NCBI GenBank assembly: GCA_052038485.1
Contig: JBQGCL010000002.1
Span: forward strand, 1 to 13,730
Source of the DNA: JACVRW01 sp052038485
GTDB lineage: Bacteria; Actinomycetota; Thermoleophilia; Solirubrobacterales; Thermoleophilaceae
Length of the DNA stretch: 13,730 nucleotides
Reading direction: 5' to 3'
This document shows, piece after piece, positions 12,695 to 13,730 of the stretch. How positions within the stretch are numbered: the stretch's first letter is position 1; the number at the start of each line of letters is the position of its first letter. The translations under genes were made by a program, and so were the position numbers. The notes beneath the pieces were generated by a model. It saw only the letters and a program-made list of their open reading frames with translations. It had not been told where the DNA came from and made no database searches.

Positions 12695-13730
12695 CTACCC
12701 GGCTTTCCACTTGCGTAAGCGCTCGATCGCCTGATCGAGAACCTCGTCGCGCTTGCAGAACGCAAAGCGCACAATCGAGCGCAAAGCGCCGTCGCGCGTG
12801 CTGAACGCGGACAACGGGATCGCCGCCACGCCGGCCTCGTGCGGCAGCCGCTGGCAGAGCGCCGCGGCGTCCTCGTCGCCCAGCGTCGCGTTGAGGAAGT
12901 AGGTCCCGGCCGAGGGCAGCGTCTCGAAGCCGACGTCGCGCAGGCCCTCGGCCAGCCGGTCGCGCTTGGAGCGCAGCGCCGCCGCCAGTGGAGCGGCATC
13001 GATGCCGAGCCCGACGGCGGCCGCGTGCTGGAGCGGCGTGCCGCCCGCGAAGCTGAGGAACTGCTTCACGCCCCGCACCCGCTCGACCAGCGCGGCCGGG
13101 CCCGTCACCCAGCCGATCTTCCAGCCGGTCACCGAGTGCGTCTTGCCGATCGACGAGACCGTCAGCGTGCGCTCCCACATGCCGGGCAGCGTCGCCAGCG
13201 GCACGTGGCGGCCGTCGTAGACGAGGTGCTCGTAGACCTCGTCGGTGAGGGCGATCAGGTCGTGCTCGCGGCAGAGCCGGGCCAGCGACTCGAGCTCGGC
13301 CTCGTCGAGCACCCGCCCCGTCGGGTTGTGCGGCGAGTTCAACAAGAGAACGCGCGCCGGGCCGGGCTCGACCGGCGCGAAGCGCCAGTCCGGCGGCTCC
13401 AGCGGGATCGGCCTCACGCGCCCGCCGGCCAGCTCGACGATCGGCGCGTACGAGTCGTAGGCCGGGTCGAGCACGAGCACCTCGTCGCCGGCGCCGACCA
13501 GCGCAAGCAGCGCCGCAGCCAGCCCCTCGGTGGCGCCGAAGGTGACCTGGACCTCGCGGTCCGGGTCCAGCTCGATGCCGTAGTGGTGCCGCTGGTGCGC
13601 GGCCACTGCCTCACGCAGCGCCGGGACGCCCGGCAGCGGGGCGTATTGGTTGTGGCCTTCGCGGAGCGCCGCGGCCGCGGCGTCGAGAAGCGCCGGCGGC
13701 CCGTCCTCGTCCGGAAAGCCCTGACCGAGA
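12695..13730 (-). CDS. PLP-dependent class I/II aminotransferase, DapC-like (5' end outside window)
   Basis: The window holds the C-terminal 344 residues; the frame stays open to the right edge, so the gene is cut, missing perhaps 30-40 residues. It begins LGQGFPDEDGPP and has NQYAPLPG (27-34), the NSPHNPTG substrate/PLP loop (131-138), TDEVYEHL (162-169) and the PLP lysine in SSIGKTHSVTGWKIGW (192-207; K196). It ends with AIPLSAFS and VRFAFCKRDEVLDQAIERL. This pattern matches fold-type I aminotransferases such as mycobacterial DapC (N-succinyldiaminopimelate aminotransferase, lysine/peptidoglycan precursor pathway) and kynurenine/methionine aminotransferase relatives. DapC is the best guess by overall resemblance. 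The apparent GTG start at 13606 is internal. Confidence 0.92.
   Translation of the reverse strand, partial: LGQGFPDEDGPPALLDAAAAALREGHNQYAPLPGVPALREAVAAHQRHHYGIELDPDREVQVTFGATEGLAAALLALVGAGDEVLVLDPAYDSYAPIVELAGGRVRPIPLEPPDWRFAPVEPGPARVLLLNSPHNPTGRVLDEAELESLARLCREHDLIALTDEVYEHLVYDGRHVPLATLPGMWERTLTVSSIGKTHSVTGWKIGWVTGPAALVERVRGVKQFLSFAGGTPLQHAAAVGLGIDAAPLAAALRSKRDRLAEGLRDVGFETLPSAGTYFLNATLGDEDAAALCQRLPHEAGVAAIPLSAFSTRDGALRSIVRFAFCKRDEVLDQAIERLRKWKAG

Overview
The window is very GC-rich DNA with dense, short-spaced genes. It contains two secreted resuscitation-promoting-factor (Rpf)-type proteins, an LPxTG-type sorting signal, a split B12-dependent acyl-CoA mutase and several start codons with no Shine-Dalgarno (SD) sequence but a TANNNT hexamer 6-7 nt upstream. 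Together these point to a free-living, high-GC actinobacterium. A deep-branching soil lineage such as Thermoleophilia/Solirubrobacterales is my guess; nothing here proves it. I saw no insertion sequence, tRNA, rRNA, CRISPR array, prophage or attachment site. It reads as ordinary chromosome with some notable regulatory architecture.

Layout. (1) 1-2310: a 14-TM-type DHA2 MFS exporter (minus) diverges from a MarR-type regulator (plus). The gap holds a strong sigma-70-like promoter covered by four TCAGG/CCTGA half-sites. (2) 7457 down to 2362: a minus-strand run of five genes: HAD-IB phosphatase, MGH1/GH63-type glycosidase (resembling glucosylglycerate/mannosylglycerate hydrolases), large subunit of an acyl-CoA mutase with isobutyryl-CoA-mutase-like active-site residues, a secreted cupredoxin with an LPSTG tail, and the small B12-binding mutase subunit. 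The first three are separated by 9 and 5 nt and are almost certainly one transcript. The cupredoxin lies 35 nt on. The B12 subunit follows a hairpin and may have its own leaderless promoter. (3) 7481-7876: a small NTF2/SnoaL-like protein diverging from the HAD gene, with start codons only 23 bp apart. (4) 8019-10725: a thiolase (minus) diverging from leucyl aminopeptidase PepA (plus). (5) 10726-12144: a CRP-type site, a candidate promoter and a structured leader, then two tandem secreted Rpf-type muralytic proteins 5 nt apart, ending in a 14-bp terminator stem. (6) 12163-13730: a membrane-anchored coiled-coil protein and a DapC-like aminotransferase cut by the window edge (both minus).

How the genes fit together: the mutase subunits and the thiolase suggest branched or short-chain acyl-CoA turnover. 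The MFS/MarR pair is a self-contained efflux switch. The rpf pair looks like a cAMP-responsive, RNA-leader-controlled cell-wall remodelling operon. This last region is the most interesting: CRP control of an rpf gene is documented in Mycobacterium tuberculosis (rpfA), and actinobacterial rpf genes often carry c-di-AMP (ydaO) leaders. Here the leader is well structured and can mask the ribosome-binding site, but I cannot match it to ydaO. The first rpf gene also appears to start at CTG.
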